Below, piece by piece: positions 26,804 through 36,354 of a stretch of 64,000 nt of DNA. Location of the stretch: assembly GCF_013167215.1 (NCBI RefSeq), contig NZ_JABJWY010000038.1:212765-276764 (forward strand). The letters are read 5' to 3'. The position numbers and the translations under genes are program-made. The notes beneath the pieces are model-generated. The model saw only the letters and a list, made by a program, of their open reading frames with translations. It did no database searches and had not been told where the DNA came from. The DNA is from Sphingobacterium prati (GTDB lineage: Bacteria; Bacteroidota; Bacteroidia; Sphingobacteriales; Sphingobacteriaceae). Numbering within the stretch: the stretch's first letter is position 1; every line of letters begins with the position of its first letter.

Positions 26804-29212
26804 ATGAAAAAGTGTTTTTACTTTCTACTCTTAAATTTTTTAATTGTTTCCTTTGTCCAGGCTCAAGTGAAGGTTACGGGAAAGGTGCATACAACGCATA
26901 ATATACCCTTACCCTTAGCAACCGCATACTTGATGAAAGCTAACTCTGCTATTATCCTAAAAGCCGTTGTGACCAATGAAGCTGGAGAATACCAATTTTT
27001 GGATGTGGGCCCAGGAAGCTACCTTGTTGAAGCGAAGATGGTGGGGTATACCTCAAACCGAAGTGGGACTTTTGATATTAATAAGTCCGACCATTCGCTT
27101 ACAGTAATTCATTTGGATGCTGATAACAGAAAATTGCAAGAAGTTACAGTTGAAGGTAGACGCCCGATGGTTGAAAGTAAACCGGGTAAGCTGATTCTAA
27201 ACGTAGAAAATTCGCCGCTAGCAGCGGGCAACAATGCTTTGGATATCGTACAGCGGGCACCGGGTGTTAGTCTGGATAACAATAATAATTTACAGTTGAT
27301 GGGGCAATCAGGTGTAGCGGTTACGATTGATGGACGGCAAACCTATATGTCCGGTGAACAGCTGTTGAACTTCTTAAAAAGTACAGACGGCAATCAAATT
27401 AAATCCGTAGAAGTGATTACGAGCAGATCGGCAAAAGATGATGCAGAAGGAGCTGTCGGCACGATCAATATTGTCCTTAAAAAGAATCGAATGGAGGGAT
27501 TTAACGGGAGCTTTAATCTCACGGCAGGAAGAGGGGAAAAGTTTAGGGGAAACAGCTCTTTATCATTAAATTACAAAAAGAACAATACAACGTTATTCGG
27601 ATCCTATGCCTATTCTGATGAAAAGTTTGATCGAAAGCTTTATTTGGATCGTATTATCCAGAATGACGGTAAAAAGAAATATTTCGAACAAAAGTCAACA
27701 TTGAATGAAGAAGAACGCAATCATTCTTACCGTTTTGGTGTCGAACAAAAAACATCGTCAAGAAATACGTTGACTGTGCAATTCAACGGTTCCAATAATA
27801 CCGAATATAATGAGAATAACAGTACAACCAATATTGGAAAAGCTGTATCTATTTATGACACGATATTAATCTCGTCATCTACTTTCAAAGAATTATTCAA
27901 CCGTTATTCTGCTAATCTAAATAATGAGTTCAGGATAGACTCCAATGGGCGGAAGCTCACCGTTGATTTGGATTGGAGCAAATTCAAGAGTAGCAAAGGG
28001 GTAGACTATCGCAATCAATATTTTAATCCCGGTATGAAACCGATTGCACCAGTAGAGCCGGAGCATAGCGGTATGCCAATCGGGATTGATATTTACGTAG
28101 CAAAACTAGATTATGAGCATCCGTTATCTAAAAATTCAAAGCTTGAAATGGGGGCAAAATATTCGAATGTCAAATCTGACAACGATTTGTTATTTGAGAT
28201 ATTCGAAAATAACCAGTGGACAAAGGATGTTACACGGACGAATCATTTTGTATATAAAGAACAGATAGCGGCAGGTTATCTGGACTATAATAATTCCATT
28301 GGAAAATGGTCACTAAAGGCAGGGTTAAGAGGGGAGTATACTTTTTCGGATGGTAATTCCTTGACGATGAATAAACGTGTGAAGCGTAGTTATTTTGAAC
28401 TCTTTCCCAATGCTAATCTGACGTATTCATTAAACGAGAACCATATTTTGTCGTTAGGCTATACACGAAAAGTAACCCGTCCAAATTATAGACAATTGAA
28501 TCCATTTGACTACTATATTGACAAATTAACGTTTGAGCGCGGAAACCCTTATCTGAATCCCCAATTTTCCAATGAATTTACATTGAGTTATACGCTCTTG
28601 CAGCGTTATAATGTAACACTAGGTGTCAACAATGTCAGAGATGCAATTGTAGAAAGTATGGGGCAAGATTCGGTAAAGGGTACAACCTGGGTAATCCGAG
28701 AGAATTTGGGCAAGAACTTAACTTCTTATGTCAATCTCAATATTCCGGTTACGGTGTTTAAGGTTTGGAGCATGAATAACAATATCACAGGTATATACTT
28801 TGATTTTGATGGCATGATTGCTGGTCTTCCGGTTAAAAGGAAATCATTTCTTTTGCAAGCGATGTCCATGCATACGCTCAAATTAAGCAAGAGTCTTTCC
28901 GCAAATGTCAATCTGCGCTATTTCTCTCCTTTTAAATATAATGTATATGACCTAGAAAGCAGATGGGATATGGAGCTAGGTGCTACCAAAACATTTAAGG
29001 ATCAGCGCAGCTCATTGAAGTTGGCCGTAAGTGATGTGTTCAATACGGGAAATCAAAATCTTACCACCAATTTTGGTCCCTTTGATTCGAGCATTAGGCA
29101 GTATCAGGATCGCAGGGTGATAAGATTGACTTATTCGTACAAATTTGGAAATTTGAAAAATAATTATCGTAAGAAAGATACAAGTAACGAAGAGAAGGAA
29201 CGGGCTCAATAA
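26804..29212 (+). CDS. Outer-membrane beta-barrel protein, TonB-receptor-like
   Basis: An 802-residue outer-membrane protein. The signal peptide MKKCFYFLLLNFLIVSFVQA is followed by a CarboxypepD_reg-like domain (about residues 22-110), a plug-like domain (about 125-230, with ALDIVQRAPGVSLDNNNNL and VTIDGRQTYMSG) and a long beta-barrel region of the OMP_b-brl type. There is no SusD partner next to it, so it is not a classic SusC. Ligand unknown. The ATG at 26804 is preferred over an upstream in-frame start at 26732, because it begins directly with the signal peptide. Confidence 0.87.
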   Translation: MKKCFYFLLLNFLIVSFVQAQVKVTGKVHTTHNIPLPLATAYLMKANSAIILKAVVTNEAGEYQFLDVGPGSYLVEAKMVGYTSNRSGTFDINKSDHSLTVIHLDADNRKLQEVTVEGRRPMVESKPGKLILNVENSPLAAGNNALDIVQRAPGVSLDNNNNLQLMGQSGVAVTIDGRQTYMSGEQLLNFLKSTDGNQIKSVEVITSRSAKDDAEGAVGTINIVLKKNRMEGFNGSFNLTAGRGEKFRGNSSLSLNYKKNNTTLFGSYAYSDEKFDRKLYLDRIIQNDGKKKYFEQKSTLNEEERNHSYRFGVEQKTSSRNTLTVQFNGSNNTEYNENNSTTNIGKAVSIYDTILISSSTFKELFNRYSANLNNEFRIDSNGRKLTVDLDWSKFKSSKGVDYRNQYFNPGMKPIAPVEPEHSGMPIGIDIYVAKLDYEHPLSKNSKLEMGAKYSNVKSDNDLLFEIFENNQWTKDVTRTNHFVYKEQIAAGYLDYNNSIGKWSLKAGLRGEYTFSDGNSLTMNKRVKRSYFELFPNANLTYSLNENHILSLGYTRKVTRPNYRQLNPFDYYIDKLTFERGNPYLNPQFSNEFTLSYTLLQRYNVTLGVNNVRDAIVESMGQDSVKGTTWVIRENLGKNLTSYVNLNIPVTVFKVWSMNNNITGIYFDFDGMIAGLPVKRKSFLLQAMSMHTLKLSKSLSANVNLRYFSPFKYNVYDLESRWDMELGATKTFKDQRSSLKLAVSDVFNTGNQNLTTNFGPFDSSIRQYQDRRVIRLTYSYKFGNLKNNYRKKDTSNEEKERAQ

Positions 29213-29230
29213 GAAAATTACGGTTGAATT

Positions 29231-29269
29231 AGACTAACCCCTAGGGAAATTTTCCCTAGGGGTTAGTCT
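29231..29269. terminator. Perfect 19-bp inverted repeat between convergent genes
   Basis: AGACTAACCCCTAGGGAAA pairs perfectly with its reverse complement across a single-base centre. It lies 18 nt after the OMP gene and 8 nt from the lacI-like gene end, so a bidirectional terminator is the likely role. There is no T-tract on either side, which is unusual. Confidence 0.6.
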
Positions 29270-29277
29270 GTGACGTT

Positions 29278-30288
29278 TTAATTGCTTTTTATAAGTTGTG
29301 TAGGGAGTATCCGCGTCTCAAAGTCAGTGATCGGATAGGTTGATTCGATCAGTTTGATTAATAATTCGGTGGCAATTTTTCCCATTTCGAAAGCAGGTTG
29401 TCTGATCACAGTGATATTGGCCGAGAATAATTCTACAACATTCGAATTTGTAAATCCAGCAATAGCAACATGCTTCAGATCTTCTATGTTTCTTTTTTTT
29501 ACTACATGTAAATACCCTGTCGTCAGCTTGTCTCCGGAGATAAAGATCGCATCAAAGCCTACGAGAATAAGTTCTTCGATCGATTTTTCAATCTCATCTA
29601 AGTGTAGACCACCGTATTGACAATATTTAATCAAATTAGGATCAAAATCAATATGATTGGCCATCAAAGCTTTTTTGTAACCTTCCAATCTATCCTTTGT
29701 GATGGAAAGTGATTTGGAATTGGTTAAGTGGGCTACACGCTTTTTTCCGAGCTTTATGAGATGTTGCGTAGCATCGTAAGCACCCTGTTGATTGTTTACA
29801 ATGACTTTATGTGTATCAAATTGTTGTGGGATTCGATCAAAAAAGACGATGGGAAATCCCCGCTCTTTCAACTTATGGAGATACGAAATATCTTCCGTTT
29901 CCGAAGATAATGCAATCAGCAATCCGTCAATAGATCTAGAAGTGAGGTATTCAACATTTAAACGCTCTCTTTCCGAAGACTCATGCGTCTGCGAAATAAT
30001 GATTTGAAAATTTTTATCATAGGCAATGGATTCCACTCCATTTATGACCTGAGAAAAGAAATTATTGGCGATTTCACTTACAATAATACCAATGGAATGA
30101 CTTCGACGCTCTTTTAGACTTCTCGCAATGGGGTTCGCTCGATAGTTTATTTTTTCCGCATATTCCAATACAATCTTTTTCGTCTCAGGGCTTATTTCAT
30201 AACTATCTCTAAGAGCTCTAGAAATCGTTGAAGTCGATAAGTTGAGGGCTTTAGCAATGTCTTTGATCGTATAGTTTTCGAATTTCAT
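29278..30288 (-). CDS. LacI family transcriptional regulator of the pectin locus
   Basis: A 336-residue regulator with an N-terminal LacI helix-turn-helix (YTIKDIAKALNLSTSTISRA, about residues 5-24, and the hinge NPIARSLKERRSH) and a periplasmic-binding-protein-like sensor domain (SIGIIVSEIANNFFSQVING onward). The ATG at 30288 is used; a TTG three codons upstream is less likely. It reads away from the acetylesterase gene, and a 26-bp candidate operator lies 61 bp upstream of its start. A matching site stands at the far end of the pectin gene cluster, so it probably controls that cluster. Inducer unknown; a hexuronate or KDG-type intermediate is plausible. Confidence 0.92.
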   Translation of the reverse strand: MKFENYTIKDIAKALNLSTSTISRALRDSYEISPETKKIVLEYAEKINYRANPIARSLKERRSHSIGIIVSEIANNFFSQVINGVESIAYDKNFQIIISQTHESSERERLNVEYLTSRSIDGLLIALSSETEDISYLHKLKERGFPIVFFDRIPQQFDTHKVIVNNQQGAYDATQHLIKLGKKRVAHLTNSKSLSITKDRLEGYKKALMANHIDFDPNLIKYCQYGGLHLDEIEKSIEELILVGFDAIFISGDKLTTGYLHVVKKRNIEDLKHVAIAGFTNSNVVELFSANITVIRQPAFEMGKIATELLIKLIESTYPITDFETRILPTQLIKSN

Positions 30289-30673
30289 AACTGGCAAAAT
30301 AGAATATAATATTAGCTAAAAAAAACTACAAAACCTAATTTTCTGATTGTTGTAACGTTGCCGGTAACGTTTGCGTAGTTTTTTATAGCATGTCGATAGC
30401 TAAAATGAAATATACTTTGTAAACTTGATTATATGATAACCAATTAAATGCGGTAAGCGTATTGCAGAGGAAGTTTGGTCAATATAAATGACCGTTAAAA
30501 AATAGGAAAAGAACCTTTTGACATAATGACATTCTAAATTGAATACGAATTAATAGTGAATACCTGGAGGTATAGCGCCGGATTTGGTATTTATGGGGCT
30601 TTATTTTATAGCTGTTAAGCTTCTTATAGTGATCCCAGATTTAGCAGCCCGTTAACAGAACAAAAATTATAGT
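30289..30673. other. 385-bp divergent intergenic region with one operator-like site
   Basis: Apart from the operator-like palindrome at 30350-30375, no ORF or RNA gene is seen. No exact TAnnTTTG box is found toward the acetylesterase gene; ATACTTTG near 30410-30418 is the nearest match. The approximately 240 bp before the acetylesterase ATG look like a long untranslated leader or spacer. Confidence 0.5.
30350..30375. promoter_or_regulatory. Candidate LacI-family operator, left end of pectin locus
   Basis: A 26-bp near-palindrome with the core AACGTTGCCGGTAACGTT, whose right half ends in ACGTTTGCG. It aligns without gaps to the site at 46708-46733; the shared positions are AACGTT, CGGT and ACGTTTGCG. 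It is located between the lacI-like gene and the acetylesterase gene. Confidence 0.65.
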
Positions 30674-31417
30674 ATGAAAAGATCTATTTTGATATCATGT
30701 ATCGTAATTCTGACGATCCTATCCGCATTTAAAGCTAAGGATCCCACGATAATCTATATTATCGGAGACTCTACTGCCGCTAATAAGCAAGAAAGAGCGT
30801 TCCCCGAGACCGGATGGGGAATGGCTTTTGCCCAATTATTGAGTGGCGAAGTAAGAGTAGAAAATAAAGCCCTAAATGGTAGGAGCTCTAAATCTTTTAA
30901 ACAGGATATCGGGAAAAATATGGATACTGTTAATCACTGGCAGCCCATTTTTGACAACCTGAAGCCTGGCGATTATGTGTTAATACAATTTGGCCATAAT
31001 GACGAAAAAATTGATAAGCCAAATGTGGGAACCTCTCTATCTGAATTTGAACATAATTTAGTTTTTTATATAGATCAAGCAAGAGAAAAGGGCGCAATCC
31101 CAATTTTACTTACGCCTATTGCTCGCCGTAAATTCGAGCATGGAAAGCTGGTCCCGACGCATGGAAACTATCCTATGATAACAAAAAAAGTAGCGACGGA
31201 TAAACAGGTCCCCTGCATTGATATGGAAAATAAAACAACAAAACTTCTAACGTCCTATGGTGATGAAAAGAGTAAACATTTGTTTCTATATGTGGAAAAA
31301 GGAGATAAGAATTATCCAAATGGCAAACAAGATAACACACACCTGAATACTTTTGGAGCAATGGAAGTTGCTAAAATGGTTGTTGAGGGAATGCGCGATT
31401 TGAAGCTACCTATTTGA
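30674..31417 (+). CDS. Rhamnogalacturonan acetylesterase-like SGNH hydrolase (CE12-type)
   Basis: A 247-residue SGNH/GDSL esterase with an N-terminal hydrophobic signal (about residues 1-20). The four catalytic blocks are visible: GDSTAANK (serine, block I), NKALNGRSSKSF (glycine, block II), IQFGHNDEK (asparagine, block III) and DNTHLNTFGA (Asp and His, block V). The pattern fits family 12 carbohydrate esterases that remove acetyl groups from rhamnogalacturonan. It sits at the edge of the pectin locus and is the only gene of the set on the plus strand. Confidence 0.87.
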   Translation: MKRSILISCIVILTILSAFKAKDPTIIYIIGDSTAANKQERAFPETGWGMAFAQLLSGEVRVENKALNGRSSKSFKQDIGKNMDTVNHWQPIFDNLKPGDYVLIQFGHNDEKIDKPNVGTSLSEFEHNLVFYIDQAREKGAIPILLTPIARRKFEHGKLVPTHGNYPMITKKVATDKQVPCIDMENKTTKLLTSYGDEKSKHLFLYVEKGDKNYPNGKQDNTHLNTFGAMEVAKMVVEGMRDLKLPI

Positions 31418-31453
31418 AAAAATGTAATAGCGGAGTGATTCGGCAAATACCAT

Positions 31454-31507
31454 AAAAAAGCGACATCGGTTGTTGGGATTAACCCAGCTACCGATGTCGC
31501 TTTTTTT
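31454..31507. terminator. Bidirectional terminator between acetylesterase and GapN genes
   Basis: A long stem (GCGACATCGGT / ACCGATGTCGC) flanked by A-tract on the left and T-tract on the right, with a smaller inner TGGG/CCCA hairpin. It serves both converging transcripts and defines the end of the leftward pectin gene string. Confidence 0.9.
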
Positions 31508-31522
31508 AACGAATAATACGAG

Positions 31523-33142
31523 TTAGAAAATGTATTTTGTACTTAAGAAGTTGGATTCATTTTCGCTAACGATCTCATTCAGCAATTTTTTGTTTTCTTC
31601 TGTGAACTTGGCCGCAACCAAAGAACGGATGGAGAACGAGCGCAATGCATCTACAACAGATAATGTTCCTTCGGCACTGTCTTTTCTTCCTGTGAAAGGG
31701 AATGTATCCGGACCGCGTTGACATTGACAATTGATATTGACACGGCTCACCTGATTCACCAAAGGATCAATCAGAGAAGAGACTACAGCAGCATTATTAC
31801 TGAAAATACTGACCTGCTGCCCATGTGATGAACCAATTAAATATTCGATTGGCTCTTCGAGATCGTCAAAAGGAACTACGGGGATAACTGGCCCAAATTG
31901 TTCTTCTCTGTAAAGTTTCATTTGAGAATTGACCGGATAAACTATCGCTGGATAGAAGAACGATTCAGCTACCTGGCCACCATTTTCATTGATTACTTTT
32001 GCGCCATAGGCTTTTGCGTCCTCTATACATTCTGTCAAATAAGCCGGCTTATTAACTTCTGGAAGAGGGGTTAAAGACACTCCTTTTTCCCAAGGCATTC
32101 CATATTTCAATTTCGCAACTTCTGCCGAAAGGCGTTTTAAGAATTCTTGTGCTAAACTGCGGTGTACATAAACAATTTTTAATGCGGTACAACGCTGTCC
32201 ATTGAATGAAAGGGAGCCCAATACAGTTTCGGAGACAGCTAGATTTAAATCTGCGTCCTTTGTAATGATCGCTGCATTTTTGGCGTCGAGTCCAAGGATT
32301 GCACGAAGTCTATTGACTTTTGGATGAAGTTTTTTAAGCTCATCAGCAACACGGCTGGAACCGATCAACGTCAAGACGTTAATCTTTCCTGATTGCATCA
32401 AACTTGGGACAATCTTATTTCCACGTCCGTAAATGGTATTGACAACACCTTTAGGAAAACTTGTTTTAAAAGCTTCTAATAACGGATAGTGTAATAAAGT
32501 CCCGTGTTTAGGTGGTTTGAATAACATTGTATTTCCCATGATCAATGCTGGAATCAGGGTTGTAAATGTTTCATTCAAAGGATAGTTGAAAGGTCCCATA
32601 CAAAGGACCACGCCCAATGGGGATCTTCTGATCTGGGCAATGATACCTTGTTCGATTTGAAAACGAGAAGAATCACGGTCTATATCTTTCAATGCATCGA
32701 TCGTTGCATAGATGTATTCTACGGTACGATCAAACTCTTTTACAGAGTCAGCATAGGATTTGCCAATTTCCCACATAATAAGCTTGACTACAATGTCCTT
32801 CTTTGCAATCATCTTTTGTGTGAAATTTTCAACACAAGTAATACGATCGGCAACACTCATTGTTGGCCATTCTCCACGCCCATTGTCGTATGCTTTTACA
32901 GCTGCTTCTAGGGCTTCCATGGACTCTTTTTCAGTACAAACAGGGAAACTACCGATACGTTTACGTTTCAAGCCATCCTTGGTCTTCACACAAATTGGTG
33001 AAAAAACTTCGTTTACTTGACCCGTCCAAGAAATCATTTCTCCATTGGAAAGGAACTCTCTTTGATCGACCTGTTCGTCCAGTGTAAATTCTGCGGGAAT
33101 GTCTTTCTCCTCGTAGAAGATACCTTCTAAGTTTAAGCTCAT
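31523..33142 (-). CDS. GapN-like NADP-dependent glyceraldehyde-3-phosphate dehydrogenase
   Basis: A 539-residue aldehyde dehydrogenase of the non-phosphorylating GAPDH type, expected to oxidise glyceraldehyde-3-phosphate to 3-phosphoglycerate with NADPH formation. The catalytic cysteine is in FNGQRCTALK (about residue 315); MGPFNYPLNE and EEQFGPVIPVVPF match the family. By hand alignment, the general-base glutamate of the usual ELGGK motif is replaced: the segment reads LGLDAKN. It is the last gene of the leftward string, 71 nt after the MFS gene. A TATCTTTA box (33173-33180) in that gap may give it its own promoter. Confidence 0.82.
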   Translation of the reverse strand: MSLNLEGIFYEEKDIPAEFTLDEQVDQREFLSNGEMISWTGQVNEVFSPICVKTKDGLKRKRIGSFPVCTEKESMEALEAAVKAYDNGRGEWPTMSVADRITCVENFTQKMIAKKDIVVKLIMWEIGKSYADSVKEFDRTVEYIYATIDALKDIDRDSSRFQIEQGIIAQIRRSPLGVVLCMGPFNYPLNETFTTLIPALIMGNTMLFKPPKHGTLLHYPLLEAFKTSFPKGVVNTIYGRGNKIVPSLMQSGKINVLTLIGSSRVADELKKLHPKVNRLRAILGLDAKNAAIITKDADLNLAVSETVLGSLSFNGQRCTALKIVYVHRSLAQEFLKRLSAEVAKLKYGMPWEKGVSLTPLPEVNKPAYLTECIEDAKAYGAKVINENGGQVAESFFYPAIVYPVNSQMKLYREEQFGPVIPVVPFDDLEEPIEYLIGSSHGQQVSIFSNNAAVVSSLIDPLVNQVSRVNINCQCQRGPDTFPFTGRKDSAEGTLSVVDALRSFSIRSLVAAKFTEENKKLLNEIVSENESNFLSTKYIF

Positions 33143-33213
33143 TGTTTTTAAAAATGGTTTAGATTGATATTTATAAAGATATTGCTAATATAATATAAAT
33201 TTCGCAATATTTG

Positions 33214-34656
33214 TTAATTTTTTATTAAAATAAGTTTAGGTACTAAGCTTTTCATTACAACCCATGCAATTAAGTAGGCTATGGCGCAAAAAGAAAAGAT
33301 AATAAAATATCCCGCTTCCTCCCCTTTAAATCCCATAAAAGTCATCTGAGTTTCTTTTGCATAATCAAACAATAAACCCGAAGTTTTATTGATAATAAAT
33401 GCGCCGACACCGCCGGCAAGCCCACCGATTCCTGTAACAGTTGCTATGGAACGTTTTGGAAAAGAATCACCAATTGTTGAGAAGATGTTTGCTGACCAAG
33501 ATTGGTGCGCTGCCCCGGCAAAACCAATTAAGATAACAGGAATCCAGTAGGAGATGTGTCCCAACGGTTGGGCAAACAGCACCACAAGGGGCACAAAAGC
33601 AAATAGCAGCATGGCTTTCATGCGTCCTTCATAGGCATTCATACCTTTTTTTTCTACAAAATAAGTGGGTAGCCAACCGCCATATATGGAAAGCATAGTG
33701 ATCGCATAGAGTACAAAAATAGCCAACTGTCCTTCGGTATCTGATGATTTTATATTATATACTGCGGAAAGGTAGGCGGGCATCCAGAACAAGAAAAACC
33801 ACCAAACACCATCTGTCATAAATTTACCAAAGACAAATGCCCAGGTTTGTTTGTACTTCAAACATTCTGAAATAGTTGTTCTTGGCAGTTTTGTATCTCC
33901 GCTATGTGCCTGCTCCTCTTCGTGGTCATCTTGGTTGATATAGGCCAATTCCGCAGCATTTACTTTTGGGTTTTCGTGCGGCTTTTTATAGAGAAAGATC
34001 CAAAATCCCATCCAGACAAAGCCCAAAGCTCCGATAATGATAAACGACATTTCCCAGCCCCAGTGAGCAGCGATAACGGGAATACTCAACGGTGCAGCCA
34101 AAGCGCCTATTGTCGCGCCCGAATTGAAAATACTAGTAGACAATGCGCGGTCTTTCTTTGGGAAATATTCTGCTGTAGCTTTGATTGCTGCCGGAAAATT
34201 GCCCGCTTCACCTACAGCTAGTACAAACCGCGCAAATATAAATAAGTTGACACTGACACTGATTACCAAACCCACGTTGTTGACATGAGAAATAGCTTCT
34301 TTTGCTCCTTCAAATCCAACAAACCATTCGCCGGCCACGATCCCTGAAGTCGCTATACCACAAAATGCATGTAATATGGCTCCAATGGACCAAATTCCTA
34401 TCGCCCACAGAAATCCTTTTTTTGTGTCCATCCAATCCACAAAGCGTCCTGCAAAGAGCATGCTGACGGCATAAAAAATGGAAAACAAGGCCGTGATATT
34501 GCCGTAGTCTGTATTAGTCCAATGAAATTCTGGACTGATGAAATCTTTCCAGGTCAATGACAACACTTGGCGGTCCAGATAGTTTATCGTAGTAGCAAAA
34601 AATAGCAGGGAGCATATTACCCAACGGTAATTACCCTTTTTCTCCGTATTCATCAT
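33214..34656 (-). CDS. MFS hexuronate-type transporter
   Basis: A 480-residue transporter with about 12 TM helices of the anion:cation symporter (ACS) family. The signatures INYLDRQVLSLTW (helix 1), GEAGNFPAAIKATAEYFPKK (between helices 4 and 5) and ALSTSIFNSGATIGALAAP are typical of the ExuT-like hexuronate branch. In this locus it would import galacturonate released by the secreted pectinases. It replaces the SusCD-type uptake usual in Bacteroidota, at least as seen in this window. Two adjacent ATGs (34656, 34653) could start it. Confidence 0.88.
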   Translation of the reverse strand: MMNTEKKGNYRWVICSLLFFATTINYLDRQVLSLTWKDFISPEFHWTNTDYGNITALFSIFYAVSMLFAGRFVDWMDTKKGFLWAIGIWSIGAILHAFCGIATSGIVAGEWFVGFEGAKEAISHVNNVGLVISVSVNLFIFARFVLAVGEAGNFPAAIKATAEYFPKKDRALSTSIFNSGATIGALAAPLSIPVIAAHWGWEMSFIIIGALGFVWMGFWIFLYKKPHENPKVNAAELAYINQDDHEEEQAHSGDTKLPRTTISECLKYKQTWAFVFGKFMTDGVWWFFLFWMPAYLSAVYNIKSSDTEGQLAIFVLYAITMLSIYGGWLPTYFVEKKGMNAYEGRMKAMLLFAFVPLVVLFAQPLGHISYWIPVILIGFAGAAHQSWSANIFSTIGDSFPKRSIATVTGIGGLAGGVGAFIINKTSGLLFDYAKETQMTFMGFKGEEAGYFIIFSFCAIAYLIAWVVMKSLVPKLILIKN

Positions 34657-34682
34657 AATGGGTTTTATAGTTTATTTATTAT

Positions 34683-35327
34683 TTATCGTGCTTTCGAGAC
34701 AAATTCAAGTGCCTTTTTGGTGTTCTCAAATAAATTGCTTGTATCTTTTGGGTCAATAAGTTTGCTGCCCATCCCCACGGCACATACCCCAGATTTGAAC
34801 CAGGCTTTTAAATTTTCCATCTCGATTTCTACACCCCCGGTAGGCATAAATTTCTGACCTTTAAAAAGCTCGCGTATAGAAGACATAAAAGCTGGGCCAA
34901 GGATATTTGCCGGGAACAATTTAATAAGTGCAGCCTGCTGTTGTTGTGCCGCATATATTTCTGTAGGCGTCATGCAACCCGGAATCCATAGCTTGTGCTG
35001 TTCGTGCACTAAAGATCCGACCAACGGGTTCACCAAGGGTGAGACGATAAAGTCTGCACCTACTTGTAGAAATTGTTGAGCCTCCTCGACAGATTTAATT
35101 GTGCCAATACCCAGGTAAAGGTCTGGCATTTCAAGATTTTTAACAGCTACCAAACGCTCAAATACATCAAGTGCTTCAGGCCCTCGATTGGTAAACTCAA
35201 AGACACGTATACCTGCACGGTACAATGTCCGCAAAATGTCGATACTTTCTTCCTTATCGTGATGGAAGAAAAGAGGAAGTGTCCCCTGTTCAATGATTTT
35301 CTCTAGTACTATCTCTTTCAAATTCAT
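34683..35327 (-). CDS. eda: 2-keto-3-deoxy-6-phosphogluconate aldolase
   Basis: A 214-residue class I aldolase splitting KDPG into pyruvate and glyceraldehyde-3-phosphate. The family blocks are AGIRVFEFTNRGP (catalytic glutamate region), YLGIGTIKSVEEAQQFL, VGADFIVSPLVNP and ALIKLFPANILGP, which contains the Schiff-base lysine. It overlaps the kdgK stop by 4 nt, and the transporter gene follows after 26 nt. Some annotations call this a bifunctional KHG/KDPG aldolase; that cannot be separated from sequence alone. Confidence 0.92.
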   Translation of the reverse strand: MNLKEIVLEKIIEQGTLPLFFHHDKEESIDILRTLYRAGIRVFEFTNRGPEALDVFERLVAVKNLEMPDLYLGIGTIKSVEEAQQFLQVGADFIVSPLVNPLVGSLVHEQHKLWIPGCMTPTEIYAAQQQQAALIKLFPANILGPAFMSSIRELFKGQKFMPTGGVEIEMENLKAWFKSGVCAVGMGSKLIDPKDTSNLFENTKKALEFVSKAR

Positions 35328-36349
35328 GCTATCATTCTTTTTTTTATATCTTCCACTGTGCTTGTGGTGGCATCGCTGGCAATAAATAGTTTGTCAAAAG
35401 CAGCGAGTGTTGCAAATTCTAAGGTTTCCTTTGGCGGTAGGTTGGAGTATAAGCCATAAATCAGTCCCGCCATAAAGCAATCACCACTGCCTACTTTATC
35501 CAAAATTTCTTCGGCAACGTATTCCGTTGATTTGATCAAACTATCTTTATCGAATAAGGTGGTGTAATACTTTATCCCTTTGTCTTGATGGTCAAAACGG
35601 AATGTATTGGCGACATATTGGCAAAGCGGATTGGTGGCGATGATTTCTCGACTTGTTTGATCTGCCTGCACCTGTAGATCTTCTTCTTTATATCCAGAAG
35701 AATGAGTTAGAAAGCGTTCATCCAACTGTGTGCCCAGCATTTGATGTGCTGCCCAGATATTACCCATGATTAAATTGCAGTGTTTGGCAATTTCGGGCAT
35801 GATCTCTTTTGGGGCCTTGCCATATTTCCAGAGCTTGGAGCGGTAGTTAAGATCCAAGGATACGAAAATGCTCTTTTCCTGCGCCTTTTTTACTGCTTCT
35901 AGGCAGATATTTGCTATATCCTGGCTAATTGCGGGGCAGATGGCAGAAAAATGAAACCATTTGACGTCCAAAAACGCCTCATCCCAGTCTATACTGCCTA
36001 CCTTAAGGCTTGCAAATGCGGAATTGGCACGATCATAGATCACGCCTGCATTTTTAAGGTCTTTTCCTTTAGGAAGATAATAGATCCCCAAACGATCGCC
36101 TGTCCATCGCATAGCAGACGTATCAATATTCCTACGCTGTAGATAATGATCGATGCCCTCGCAAATGGCGTTTTGTGGAATGGCAGATAAATAAGATGAA
36201 GGTACATTCCACAGCGCCAAGGCGGTGGCCACATTTAATTCTGCCCCACCGATATAGAAGGGTAATTGATGCTGTTCAATCCAATCCTGTTCGATGTCGG
36301 GACAGATCCGCAACAACAATTCTCCAAAGCTTAAAACTTTACCCTGCAT
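35324..36349 (-). CDS. kdgK: 2-keto-3-deoxygluconate kinase (PfkB family)
   Basis: A 341-residue ribokinase-fold sugar kinase. The N-terminal FGELLLRICPD and GGAELNVATALALW and the C-terminal DKVGSGDCFMAGLIYG (anion hole and catalytic aspartate, in place of the usual GAGD) define PfkB kinases. Placement between uronate isomerase and KDPG aldolase makes KDG the expected substrate, giving KDPG. It overlaps eda by 4 nt. Confidence 0.9.
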   Translation of the reverse strand: MQGKVLSFGELLLRICPDIEQDWIEQHQLPFYIGGAELNVATALALWNVPSSYLSAIPQNAICEGIDHYLQRRNIDTSAMRWTGDRLGIYYLPKGKDLKNAGVIYDRANSAFASLKVGSIDWDEAFLDVKWFHFSAICPAISQDIANICLEAVKKAQEKSIFVSLDLNYRSKLWKYGKAPKEIMPEIAKHCNLIMGNIWAAHQMLGTQLDERFLTHSSGYKEEDLQVQADQTSREIIATNPLCQYVANTFRFDHQDKGIKYYTTLFDKDSLIKSTEYVAEEILDKVGSGDCFMAGLIYGLYSNLPPKETLEFATLAAFDKLFIASDATTSTVEDIKKRMIA

Positions 36350-36354
36350 ATGTA

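Noticed and set aside
26804..29212. SusC-type nutrient receptor for the pectin locus
   Set aside because: No SusD gene follows, and the protein has the OMP beta-barrel layout. It is separated from the pectin genes by a strong inverted repeat and is transcribed convergently.
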